From Sanderia malayensis (taxonomy: Eukaryota; Cnidaria; Scyphozoa; Semaeostomeae; Pelagiidae): a stretch of DNA of 64,000 nucleotides. The position numbers were made by a program, and so were the translations under genes. Shown piece by piece: positions 18,801 to 28,440 of the stretch (position 1 is the first letter of the stretch; every line of letters starts with the position of its first letter). The notes below the pieces were generated by a model. It was not told the DNA's origin. It did no database searches and was given only the letters and a program-made list of their open reading frames with translations. The stretch is from the NCBI GenBank assembly GCA_013076295.1, contig RQOL01000658.1, positions 62,001 to 126,000 of the forward strand, in the 5' to 3' direction.

Positions 18801-21800
18801 TTGGTGACTTGCGAATCTTGGCCAAATTTTCGCATATACACGGTGGGGTGGGCCAGTTTACGAAAGGCATCCTGTGGAAAATGTTTTGGAAGTTTCTACC
18901 ATACCATATTCAATGCAAAAGACACCTTATGGGTGTCTTTTGCATTGCCTGCTCCAACTTGCTTTTACGACATGTTAGGTAAAGAAATTTACTTTAAAAA
19001 AGCAAAACGATTTCAGACATGGTATCCTTAAAGCAATCTGGCAAAATAACTGTGATGTCATCAAACGCCGTGTCTGCAACGTTTGAAGCAGGCTTTCTAT
19101 CAAAGTTCAACATGGAGAGCTGTGAGTGAGCACACACGCATAACGAGTACCTTAACAGTAAACACATTATATCACCATTCACATGTCTTAGAGACACATA
19201 ACAGAGGCAGTTGCATGATTACTCAGTATTGTGAAAATGTATCGTGTTTTAATTTTGCTGCTAATATTTCAAAACCAACAAAATATAATCTTTTTAGTAA
19301 GGAGTTTAGGAGACATCATTTACACCCGCTGACCAGGATGGCAGGATTGTGTGCTTTGGAGCATCCATTTTGCTTTCAAGTGAAGAAAGATACTGCCAAA
19401 GAATCAGGGATTAAAATCAAACGCTATTACTGCATTGGATGCTATAAACAAGCTTATAATCTATATCCGAGTGTGACTTTCAGGCCGTGTTTGGACCTAA
19501 CCACTGTTGGATCGGTATGGCCCGAGTCATCCAAAACAACAATGATATTTTAGAAAAATTGGGACTTTCGTGGTGATATCTAAGGAATTTTAATTTCCGA
19601 AGTTTCGAGAAATATTTCAATGTCTTTAATTTTTAAGTTAAAGCAAGTGAGTCACGTGTCTTGCTACAGACACTCGAAGAAATAATGGCCACGCGGGATG
19701 ACGTCGTGCTTTTCTTAAGTACCCAGTTTCTAAATCAAATTGTGTCTCGAACGTTGCACGAAACCACACAAATTATTTTCAGAATAATTTCAGTGTCGGA
19801 AGCGAAGCCCAAATATTCCCACCTTGAGCAAAGTTCGTTTTTTACAGAGAACACTCGAATAATTAACCTCCGCTGGAAAATTGTTATCTACGTTCAAAAG
19901 TTTCCTTGATATCCGAGGCAAAAAGACGGCTTTCAAATCATTTGACCCAGTTCGTCTATCCATTGCCTGTGTTTGTAATTTGTTTTTGGTTAAAGGTAGA
20001 AACTTTCGCGGGAAGAAACTTTCGCGATTTTCGCGTTTTTGGCCAAAATTCGCGAAAGTTTATTGCGCGAAACTTTCTAAAATATGAAATTCGCGAAAGT
20101 TTATTTTGATAAAAATTTCAAAATTGGAAATTCGCGAAAGTTTATTCTCGCCAAAACGCTATTGTGAAAAACTGGCAATCCCAGAGTGAAAGGCGATCAA
20201 CAAAGAATAATATTTATTCATTAGTTAGTTTCATGGAAAGAAAAGGGAAGGCAGAAGAGACAAAGCGAGTATGGAAATGAAGCTGACTAATTAGAATATT
20301 GTTCTTCTTCTGCTAATGTTGTAAAATGAGAAAAATTTATGAAAAAGTTTCACTTTGAATAAAACTACTTCAAGGTTTCTGTTTAAAGTTTCTGTTCAGA
20401 CTTGGAATTCGCGAAAGTTTATTCTCGCAAAAGTTACCTTTAAAGTAGTTCGAAGACTGGGATTTTTGCGATATAGAGCAGTAGTCGTCTTGACTGTGTA
20501 TGTACCTTTACTTCTTTACCGGTGATTTATCCGATTACTTTCTTTGCCAATGCATTGTATCTTAGCATGAATTGAATTCATAGACAATGGTCTTATTATT
20601 TGGTTCATATATTTCAACTTAAATTTCTATTTTCTTTGCACGAAGTACCTCACTAATAATATAAATTGTCATCATAAAGTTTTATCAGTTGTTCTTTACA
20701 TTTAAACACTTCAGTATATGCCATAGGTAAGACAAAAATAGGTGCAAAATCTTTGGGAACTTTATATGACCTCTGAGTCAGCTGCAAAGCATTTCCCCTT
20801 CACAGATTCCCTTTTTCAAATATTAAAACGGGGAGCACAAAGTTATGAAGCACCTTGTGACGTCACATTCCCGCTCTCTGTTTCTCCGTCCCCCATTTTA
20901 CACATAGCCATGTGCCCAAATTATTTGAAGAAAATAAACATTTCATCAAAAATTTGCAAATTTATGAAAGCTGGGGAAGAAAGAGAGTCATTTCTTAATT
21001 TCCTGACAAAAGTTTGCAAGTACGATGCAAAATAGTCAGAATAATGCCCACCCTGTGTATGCTCGCAAAAACATAAAAAGGCCCTTTTGTGAAAATTAAC
21101 ACTTGCCAAAAGTGGAAAGTGACAGATTTGCAAAAAATAATACTCTCAAAAATTGACCAAACACAAAAATACTATGACCTCTGAAAGTTACCAAACATCA
21201 TTTGAAAAACTTCGCGCAAGACAAATCGCGAAATTACATCCCGACAAAAAATTAGAAAATGGCAGATTCGCTCTCGCACAGTGTGATATTTTTTACCTCT
21301 GGAGAATTTGTCCTGAAGAAAATTAATTCGCTCTTCATTTCTGTGTGTCCCCAAAACGAGGCTGCTGCATTTGGTCTTCTCGTTTTCTTTTTTAACTGTT
21401 CAGGGTTTAAACGCCATTGTATTTTGTTAGTTTTACATTTATCTATACTTGATCTTCTTGGGAATTATCTTGTAGGTCACATTTTTAAGCGAATCGGCGT
21501 ACTGGCAGAACAAGGTGACCTATAATGTCGAAAATGGTTTGAAATCACTTGAGGTTGAAGAGTCCAAATTCCCAGCCTTTTCATCTACAAACATGACGTC
21601 AATTTGCTTTGGTATGAAGTTCGCTGGTGTGACAAAGTGGATTCGTTTGACCGTAGACCGGAGCCAGTCATTGTTGGATCTATTTAAAGATGGAAACCCG
21701 GTGTATACCAGTTTTGGAAGAGATAAATGGAAGTCTCTTATTGCTGACGCCTCTTTGCAGGCCAATTGCAATCGTGAAGGAGTCAATGTGAAACGTCCAG

Positions 21801-22003
21801 ACCACAAAATTGTTGCAAGGATCGGTATCTTCAGCAATCAAGAAAATAATTGCGATACACCGGATTCCTTCATCGGTGTTGGATTGAAAGGCACTGTACC
21901 TTGTAATGTTCGAAGTGAAATTTCCTGTGGAAATTTTGCGAGTTGCTCTGCTGATAATGGTGACAAAAGATCTCCTGCTATGTGCTACCTTCTCGTGCAA
22001 TGA
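15887..22003 (+). CDS. Secreted PAN/apple plus fibrinogen-like protein, paralogue A (4 exons, 357 aa)
   Basis: Predicted exons: 15887-16258, 16678-16690 (13-nt microexon), 18514-18674 and 21476-22003. All have GT-AG borders, and the phases join to 357 residues. Residues 14-30 are hydrophobic after a basic start (WLFALVSKLLISMTFI), so it is likely secreted. A PAN/apple-like domain follows (RFICPPSQHRIAYKV, CVHRCLNSYGCGIINY, NCEIY). Exons 3-4 form a fibrinogen-like C-terminal domain: SCSEIFN, GIYKLKSGDHFCLMDE, GGWTLAMKVNGSK, SAYWQNK, WIRLTV, GVG, CSADNGDKRSPAMCY. This layout resembles the coral protein called uncharacterized skeletal organic matrix protein 5; the function is unknown, perhaps extracellular matrix or recognition. 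Introns 2 and 3 carry MITEs. The paralogue lies on the other strand at 28441-31036. Confidence 0.8.
17052..18217. mobile_element. MITE with AGGGCTAC termini flanked by TTAA, 1166 bp, in intron 2 of PAN gene A
   Basis: The left end AGGGCTACTCTCACCATA and the right inverse AGGGCTACAGTCACCATA match well. Similarity continues about 110 bp inward (GACGTAAAA, GTACTGCA, TTAACACCT). TTAA flanks both sides (17048-17051, 18218-18221); a TA duplication is also compatible. No transposase frame is present. Confidence 0.8.
19994..20439. mobile_element. Short MITE rich in TCGCGAAAGTTTATT, in intron 3 of PAN gene A
   Basis: Termini are AGGTAGAAACTTTCGCG on the left and CGCAAAAGTTACCT on the right (inverse AGGTAACTTTTGCG), flanked by TTAA at 19990-19993 and 20440-20443. 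The motif TTCGCGAAAGTTTATT or its inverse occurs at least six times over 446 bp. Confidence 0.8.
20760..20935. repeat. Dispersed CCCCTTTT-rich repeat, copy 2
   Basis: Homologous to 4990-5270: GAGTCAGCTGCAAAG, TTCCCCTTCACAGATTCCC, GTGACGTCAC. It lies in intron 3 of PAN gene A. Confidence 0.45.
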
Positions 22004-23090
22004 ATAGAAAACATTTCTACTTTGCCATTCTATTCAGCGGAACTGTGTTTAACATTCTACCCATTGATATTTTAGAGTAAATGTTTGCTAGAATTGTTTT
22101 TGCATGCACGAGTACTTAAGATTTGACACGCATACGTGAAAACTGCACGATTTGCAACATTGTCAAAAATAGTGAGCTACTTTTTGATTAATAAAGTTAT
22201 GAGCGAATAGTTAATAACTATTGTTTGTAACTTAATTGTTATTGTAAAGTATGCTCGCACGTGCCCGAAAGATCATCCTTTGTAAGCACAAAGGGTGATT
22301 TTCTGAAGGCAGCATGATATTTTGCTTTTTAATTTGATAAAATTAAAGTAAAGTATAGGATTCACTACGGTCAGTTGTATGAACACTTTTTTGGCTCACA
22401 AGGTTGTCTTTAAATTTTCTCCGTGAAGCCGGCTCATTTACTTCGGGATGTAGATGCACGCGAACTGATCTGTTATTGAAATAATAGACTAATTTCAAAC
22501 TTAAGGTTTTATGACTGTGTGATGTTTTACCCAGCTACTTCAAGATACCCTGGCTACGTCACGAAACAAAAGACTTCCCAGAATCTGAGCGTGGTGTTCT
22601 GAGGCTAATCTCGACTATTGCAATTTAGCTGAAGCAATTGCAATCTCAAATTAGCTAAGAGAATAGCATTCTCTCATTTTTTGTTGTTAAGAGCATTGTC
22701 TAAGATATTGTTGAAAAGGGAGTTCTTTTTTTAGAATTCGAAGACAACCGCCAAAGCTCCAGTTCAGGATTCGTATTTGTCCAACTCAAATGGAATGTCA
22801 AAACGCAAGAAAACCAACCCCACTTTTGTTTAAGATAGCTGTTCCTCTCAGATTGGAGGCAATGACAATGGAATACCAACCTGATTTTTCTTCAAGAGCG
22901 CGCAAATAGCTTGCACGGTTTCCCCAAATGGTTAAGACGCAAAGTTTGATTTGCAAAAACAACTGCCAGGGTTTTTTTCTATAGCAGTATAATTTTTTCG
23001 GGGTAATTTGGTGCTCGAATTTCGTAAGAGTACAATTGACCCACTGCTGAAGTTTATCTTCACTGTAATATTTTCTGTTGTGCCACAAGA
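22004..23090. other. 3' flank of PAN gene A; stem-loop at 22272-22299
   Basis: No gene seen. ATCATCCTTTGT (22272-22283) pairs with ACAAAGGGTGAT (22288-22299) across a 4-base loop with one mismatch. GATTAATAAAGTTATG at about 22185 includes an AATAAA and is a likely polyadenylation signal for the gene. Confidence 0.5.
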
Positions 23091-23094
23091 AGAA

Positions 23095-23900
23095 AATGAT
23101 TTGTGCATCTTTGCAAGTATTATTCGGGATATTTCCCATCTCCGAAGGGTGCAGCGGACATATATATTGGCTTCGCATGTTTTTTCACATTTTTCTAGCA
23201 TTTGCGTGCCCAGACCGAACAATTTTGCTGTTTAGGTTTCTTCAGTTACTACCTCATGACCTAGTGGCCGCCACGAAGTCTTCATTTCTCCTTCATTGTT
23301 CATGGAGAGTGATACTTTTTTTCAATGACCATGGAGCCCATTTGTTGCTGTTGTCCGAGCGGTAGTTTGCTAGTTGGGTATTTCAGTAGTTACAGCCGTA
23401 TCCCCAGCTTCTAGTTTGGCTTCTTATCGCAACTTGCTAAGTGTCGTGCCCATGTTTCTTTGTTGGAGTTGGAGCTGGCAGCACCCTCAAAACCGGTCGC
23501 CGCTGCTCCAGTTTCTTCTCTAGCTGCTCCTGTGATCGCGCCCGGCGTCACCACTGTCATTTTTCCATTATTGGTGATGTTGGCAAGCCATTCGTTCCTA
23601 CGTCTTTTAACCCTCGGTTGGGTATCGGTAATTCTTTCAAGTTTTATAGCGTTTTCTTCGTTTTTAAATTGTTATGTTTTATTCACATTTCAATTTTCTC
23701 TGTTGAAATATTTCTTTCCGTCGTTCGGGGTCTTACGGGTTATGCCCTTCTACTTTGTTTTTCTATGATCTCTATCCATGTGGTTTTCCATGTTTAGTTC
23801 GAGGGTTCCTTTAGGAAACCCTGCGTGTGTTTTTCCATTCGAATATTTAGGACTTCCCTTTTTCCAGCATGTGCTCTAGTTGCTTTGGGCAATTCCTTTA
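23095..23900 (+). mobile_element. Unclassified dispersed element, copy 2
   Basis: It opens like copy 1 at 2449: CGGGATATTTCCCATCTCC, GGACATATATATTGG, CTAGCATTTGCG, GTTTCTTCAGTTACTACC. As in copy 1, an Ala/Pro/Val-rich open stretch follows (LELAAPSKPVAAAPVSSLAA at about 23465). It then runs into pyrimidine-rich DNA. No RT or recombinase is visible. The shared order of terminal sequence and A/P-rich frame supports one element family. Confidence 0.4.
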
Positions 23901-24124
23901 TCTTTAGCTTGGGAATATTAAGTTATTGGTACCACAAGGCCATTTGGGTCCACTGAATTTCGATTTGAACGTGTGCAAATTATACACAATAATTATACAG
24001 CATAACCTATGAAAAAATGCAGCAACATGCACACCAAAGTATGACAACAGTTTAAACTGTAAGAAAACACTCCTGGGGGTAATCAAGCTAAAAATGCACA
24101 TGCAGAGTAGACTGTGGACAAATA

Positions 24125-24391
24125 ATGGCTGGGATAACGATGCCAAAGGCCTCGCCAAACGCCCTCCAAAACCATCAGGGGGCAACAACAGCAACAGTTT
24201 ACAAAGTTAACAGAAATGATGACAGCACTCACCTGCAGCCAAGCCAACCTTGTAGCCGCTTTGGCGACGCCTACCTGGTTTGCGTTGTTTCTGATACCAC
24301 AGAGAAGGCCATACTTCCCGAAGTTACCTGTCAGCCGCCACCCAAGAGAAAGAAGAAGAAGAGAGGGAAAAGAAAACAAAGAAGACCGTAG
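24125..24391 (+). CDS. Orphan ORF of 88 aa with strongly basic tail
   Basis: ATG to stop with no recognisable domain. The C-terminus is PPPKRKKKKRGKRKQRR, which would act as a nuclear-localisation-like signal if made. Local GC is higher than the flanks. It may be part of a repeat (an ORF1-like fragment) or chance. No neighbour supports it. Confidence 0.2.
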   Translation: MAGITMPKASPNALQNHQGATTATVYKVNRNDDSTHLQPSQPCSRFGDAYLVCVVSDTTEKAILPEVTCQPPPKRKKKKRGKRKQRRP

Positions 24392-24399
24392 TAAGTCAT

Positions 24400-25850
24400 T
24401 ATAATTATCTTGTGGTGCCTTGTTCATAATTTCTCACCAATTGAGATAACACCAATATCTCAATTAGTGAGAAAGAACAAGCAGGTGTCAAACTAAAGAA
24501 AATTTTGCTCCGAAAAATTGTTCCCATGGCGATGAATATTATTTTATTCTGATGGCGATGAGCCCAATACTTGCGCTGAGTGCCTGTGAATGCCTGCCAT
24601 GTGGAAAATATTTAAAGACAGAATATATAAATATTTGTTCATGTGACTTTGTTCATGTGAATCTTTGTTCATGTGAAACAAAACAAGAAAAAAACAGAGG
24701 AATTAATTATTTACTCCTATCCACGAGATGAAAGCAGAGAGTTCTTGACAGGTTTCTCCCAATCATAATCATGTAGCTAATAGTGTTATAGGAAACAATC
24801 TATGTTTCTCTACATATAACTGAAGAATACCACATAAAAGGTTAAGAACTAGAAAAGTTGGGTTTATTAAAAGCACAAAAATAAACGTTATTAATTCGAT
24901 AGCTAAAATTAACTGCATATAAGCATAGTACATATATTTTAAAAAACTATCAGAGAATTTACTGCTTGTTTGTGGGTGATATTGGGACACGCATTCACGA
25001 GGACAAAGTGCTTTCCAAGCTTGCATTTTCTCCAGACCAACCCGCATGAATTTAAGGGCGATCCGTAAGAAAAACGTACAATCTGAGGAGTAGATGAGGG
25101 GCAGTGGGTCAAATAATGGTGGTGCGAAATTCCCGAAGAGAATGCATCACAAATGGCTGAATAATGGTGCTGCGAAAATCCCGAAGGAAATGCAATACAA
25201 GTAAAGGGGGCCCTATACCGCTAATGCCAGGTAGAGGATGATAGGGATACTCTAATAAAGGGATTTGGGTGGATTCTCCCTTTTCGGTGATTTTCCTAGT
25301 GCAACTTGCAAGACTTATAGTGGTATTCGTGGTCGTGTTTGCCATGCTTTGAACCTTGTCTTGTTCTACTTTTTTCCGCCATCATATTCATCAGAATGAG
25401 CACTGTGATTGGTTAGCCAAAGTCAGCTTTCATAAACAATCTTGGTATTGATTGGCTAATAAATTTTTCGAGTGTCAGCACTTTGATATCAAGCATAGGT
25501 TGTTTGTCATGTTCGTAATTCTCTAGTCGGTGGCTTAGTTGGATCCATAATAAGTTAGCACATTTCAAATATCATCTTTTGAGGGATGTGTTAAGTGATA
25601 TTTCGTTGGTAACGCAAAATTGTGATATACGCCTATAATTAATATAAGTTAATGAATCATTAACTAGCATTAAGTTTCCTGTATTTTGTTTTGTGGCACT
25701 GTGAATGCTGAATCACGTTGTCAAACAACATGCAACGATATAATGGATTCTTTAAAAACCGCACTGGGTTCTTCTTTATCTTAAGACGAATGAAATATAC
25801 TTTTAAAAACTTTGTTGCGTTATTCTGATGTCTTTGATGAGAAGTTAGGA
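24400..25850. other. Gene-free stretch with a 48-bp tandem duplication
   Basis: AATAATGGTGGTGCGAAA..CCCGAAG..AATGCATCACAA at 25112 is repeated at about 25160-25200 with several changes. AT-rich otherwise; no gene or complete element was recognised. Confidence 0.45.
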
Positions 25851-26490
25851 CAGACAAAAGTCATAACACATGAGATTGACTCCGATGAAGCCAAACTTGT
25901 CCGTCAAGCACCTCGGCGTTTACCGTACGCATACCGCACAGAAACCCAGAAATAATTCAAAGACATACTCGCGCAGGGTATTATTCCCGAAGTATCTCGC
26001 CATGGGCTTCCCCTATTTTTCTAGTAAAAAACGAAATAGAACAATGCGTTTCTGCGTTGATTACCGGGGGCTCAATGCAGTTACCTCAAGGGATGCTCAC
26101 TCTCTTCTCGGAGTGAACGCATTAGTTGATTCCTGACGTGAAGCTAACTACTTCAGTTCATTAGATTTACGATCTGGATACTGGTAAATTGGTGTTGAAC
26201 CTAAGGATCGCGAAAAAATCGCTTTCGTAACCCCAGGCGGCATTTGGGAACTTAGCTGCATGCTTTTTGGCGTTTTTAACGGCTGTACATTTTTTGACCG
26301 TGCGATGGAGATTGCTCTTTCTGGGTTAAATTATGAAATGTTTTGTTCAACTTTGACGACATCATCATACCTTTTCAACATCCTTACAACAACAGTGGTG
26401 CGGCCGCTTGGAATTAGTGTTGCAACGTTTTCGCACTCACGAGCTCCACTTTAAAGTCTTCAAGCGTGTTTTTGGGGCTTTGCATATAAT
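25850..26490 (+). pseudogene. Gypsy reverse transcriptase wreck
   Basis: Decayed Ty3/Gypsy pol. It keeps THEIDSDEAKLVRQAPRRLP, then NRTMRFCVDYRGLNAVTS, SSLDLRSGYW (frame-shifted), FVTPGG, MEIALSGLNYE and the FDDIIIP active-site region. There are many frame changes and stops. Its integrase part lies at 27500-27990, separated by unrelated repeats. Confidence 0.75.
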
Positions 26491-26534
26491 TTAGGCCATA
26501 TTGTTTCAGGCCATAATGATAGGGAATAATGATA

Positions 26535-26591
26535 GGTAATGATTAGGAATGATTAGTAATGAATCATTACTAATCATTCCTAATCATTACC
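26535..26591. repeat. 57-bp near-perfect palindrome
   Basis: GGTAATGATTAGGAATGATT starts the 28-base left arm. The right arm is its exact inverse and ends at 26591; one A lies at the centre. Confidence 0.9.
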
Positions 26592-26890
26592 TTATCATTA
26601 CTTGATCCTTAACTGATCCTCACTAATCCTAACCAATCATAATTAATCATTCCTAATCATTACCTTATCATTACTTGATCCTTAACTGATCCTTACTAAT
26701 CCAAACTATTCATTACTAATCATTCCTAATCATTACCTTATCAATACTTGATCCTTAACTGATCCTCACTAATCCTAACTAATCATAATTAATAAATTCT
26801 AATCATTGCCTAATCATTACTTGATCGTTAATTAATCCTAAGTAGTCCTAACTATGCATTACTAATCATTCCTAATCATTGCCTAGACTG
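26555..26890. repeat. AT-rich minisatellite built from ATTACTAATCATTCCTAATC units
   Basis: The string CATTACCTTATCA.TACTTGATC followed by CTTAACTGATCC recurs at about 26587, 26670 and 26734, with a decayed copy at about 26810. CATTACTAATCATTCCTAAT joins the units. Unit lengths vary (about 64-85), so it is an irregular array. It adjoins the palindrome above. Confidence 0.8.
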
Positions 26891-27460
26891 ACCTCGGATT
26901 CCAGAAGACAGAGATTTGACGCGTACATTGGAACGTCGCATTCGAAAGTTTCTGATTGGTTCTTTGAATTCAATCTCGAGCCGAGAACGTGAATTTGTCA
27001 GTTCCTCGATATTTTTGTCTTTTCTTGCGATTTATTTAACAAATTCTTATCAACTTATAAGTGCACGAAAAATATGAAATAATTCATTCAATATAATCAA
27101 GAGATTTTCGTTTTATTGGTGTAAAAATCTTTTTCATAATTAAAACCGTTTTTTAGTTATTAAGCTTTTTATGGACTTTTTTATCAGCTTTGGCGATGTT
27201 TTGCAACTCCAAACTAACTTTCCACAACCTTCCCGTTATCGTTTTCGATTCTTTTTTACTGTTCATGCTCTTTTCAATTCTCGAATTGAAAAGAGCAGAT
27301 TGAACAGATTCTTGCGCATGCGTGATTTTAACACTAAAATAAAATAAAAATTATACTGCGCATGCGTGGGCCAGGACCCCCACCCCATCTCCTACTAAAG
27401 CTCATCCAAACTCTGACCATGCGCCAATACAATTGAGTGAGGCCAGTGAACCCTTTGTCT
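26891..27460. other. Non-coding spacer inside the Gypsy wreck, with hairpin 27267-27296
   Basis: GCTCTTTTCAATTC and GAATTGAAAAGAGC form exact 14-bp arms with a 2-base gap. TGCGCATGCGTG occurs twice (about 27313 and 27357), resembling an NRF1-type site. No gene seen. Confidence 0.5.
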
Positions 27461-27468
27461 TTTGGGCC

Positions 27469-27632
27469 ATCAGTGGTTGCTATATGGCCAGAAAGAGGGA
27501 CTACATGGGGCTTTTGGACTACATGGGGCCAATTAGTGAGCTTACCTGCGGTAATAAACACTTGGTAGTTATAGATCATTTTACTGAATAGTGCGAAGTT
27601 TTCCCTCTTTTTGGCCATATAGCAACCACTGT
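27469..27632. repeat. 30-bp inverted repeat within Gypsy integrase
   Basis: CAGTGGTTGCTATATGGCCA at about 27469 continues to AGAGGGA. Its inverse at about 27601-27630 differs by one base. The right copy lies in the integrase frame; the left looks like an inverted duplication of it. Confidence 0.8.
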
Positions 27633-27990
27633 CACCAGCATCCTTGTGTCCAAATTGTTTTGTCAATTTGGGCCACCTGTAGTTTTACACTTTGACCAAG
27701 GTCAAGTTTTTATAATCAAATTTAATGCGCGAAGTTTGCCAGTTGATGGGAATTCGAAAAATGCTCACCACTGCTTGTCATTCGCAATGCAACGAGCTTC
27801 CAGAGCGCCAAAACCACAGAGTTCAGGACATTCTATCTGATGTTGTCTCAAAATACCGTTATGACTGTGATTTATGGGTTGATCTTGTTGTATTCGTTTA
27901 CAACAATTTGACTATATATTGTATCTTTGGTTATGCCTGCTTAAAGCTTGGAAATTTGGAACACGCTGGATTTGTCCCTATAAAATAACT
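27500..27990 (+). pseudogene. Gypsy integrase wreck
   Basis: Integrase core remnants: GPISELTCGNKHLVVIDHFT, then LVSKLFCQFGPPVVLHFDQG, EVCQLMGIRKMLTTACHSQC and ERQNHRVQDILSDVVSKYRY. The second catalytic Asp block (HFDQG for HSDQG) and the ERQN block are recognisable. Frames are broken at least twice. Confidence 0.75.
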
Positions 27991-28440
27991 TCTCGATTTG
28001 GCGTCACATACCCTCTTCAATTTTAGGAATGGGGTGGTGATGTTGCTGTTCACTACAATAACATCAAGATTTGCACTGTGCTGTGTGACACAGTTATCTC
28101 TTAGTGCCCTGTTAAGGAAACGGAAGAAATTACCCTTGTAAGATGTGATAGTATTCCCAACGGAGAAAAGATGGGGACCATCGGAGAAAACTGAGACCCT
28201 CAGCACGTCGGTCGTCCATTATGCGCGGACGCGGTAGCAGTTAAGTGTCCCCTTGAGGTTTGGAGAATACGTCATTCACAAGGACCGTTCTAAATTATCA
28301 ACATTAGGAGGTTGGTGAACTTCTAAAATAAAACTGCCAATAAAAGTTTGTAATAATAATAATAAACAACAATTATAATCATTATTTATTTTTTCTGAGC
28401 ACGTAAACACGTAAACACTAAAAAATAAGGATAAAGATAT
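27991..28440. other. Spacer between Gypsy wreck and PAN gene B; simple AAT repeats
   Basis: No gene assigned. AATAATAATAATAAACAAC occurs at about 28350. TTTATTTTTTCTG and similar A/T runs near 28390 probably serve the 3' end of the minus-strand gene. Confidence 0.4.

Noticed and set aside
19083..19553. Open frame of 156 codons in intron 3 of PAN gene A with several Cys
   Set aside because: Cys spacing does not fit PAN or any domain I know, there is no good splice border, and paralogue B has nothing in this position.
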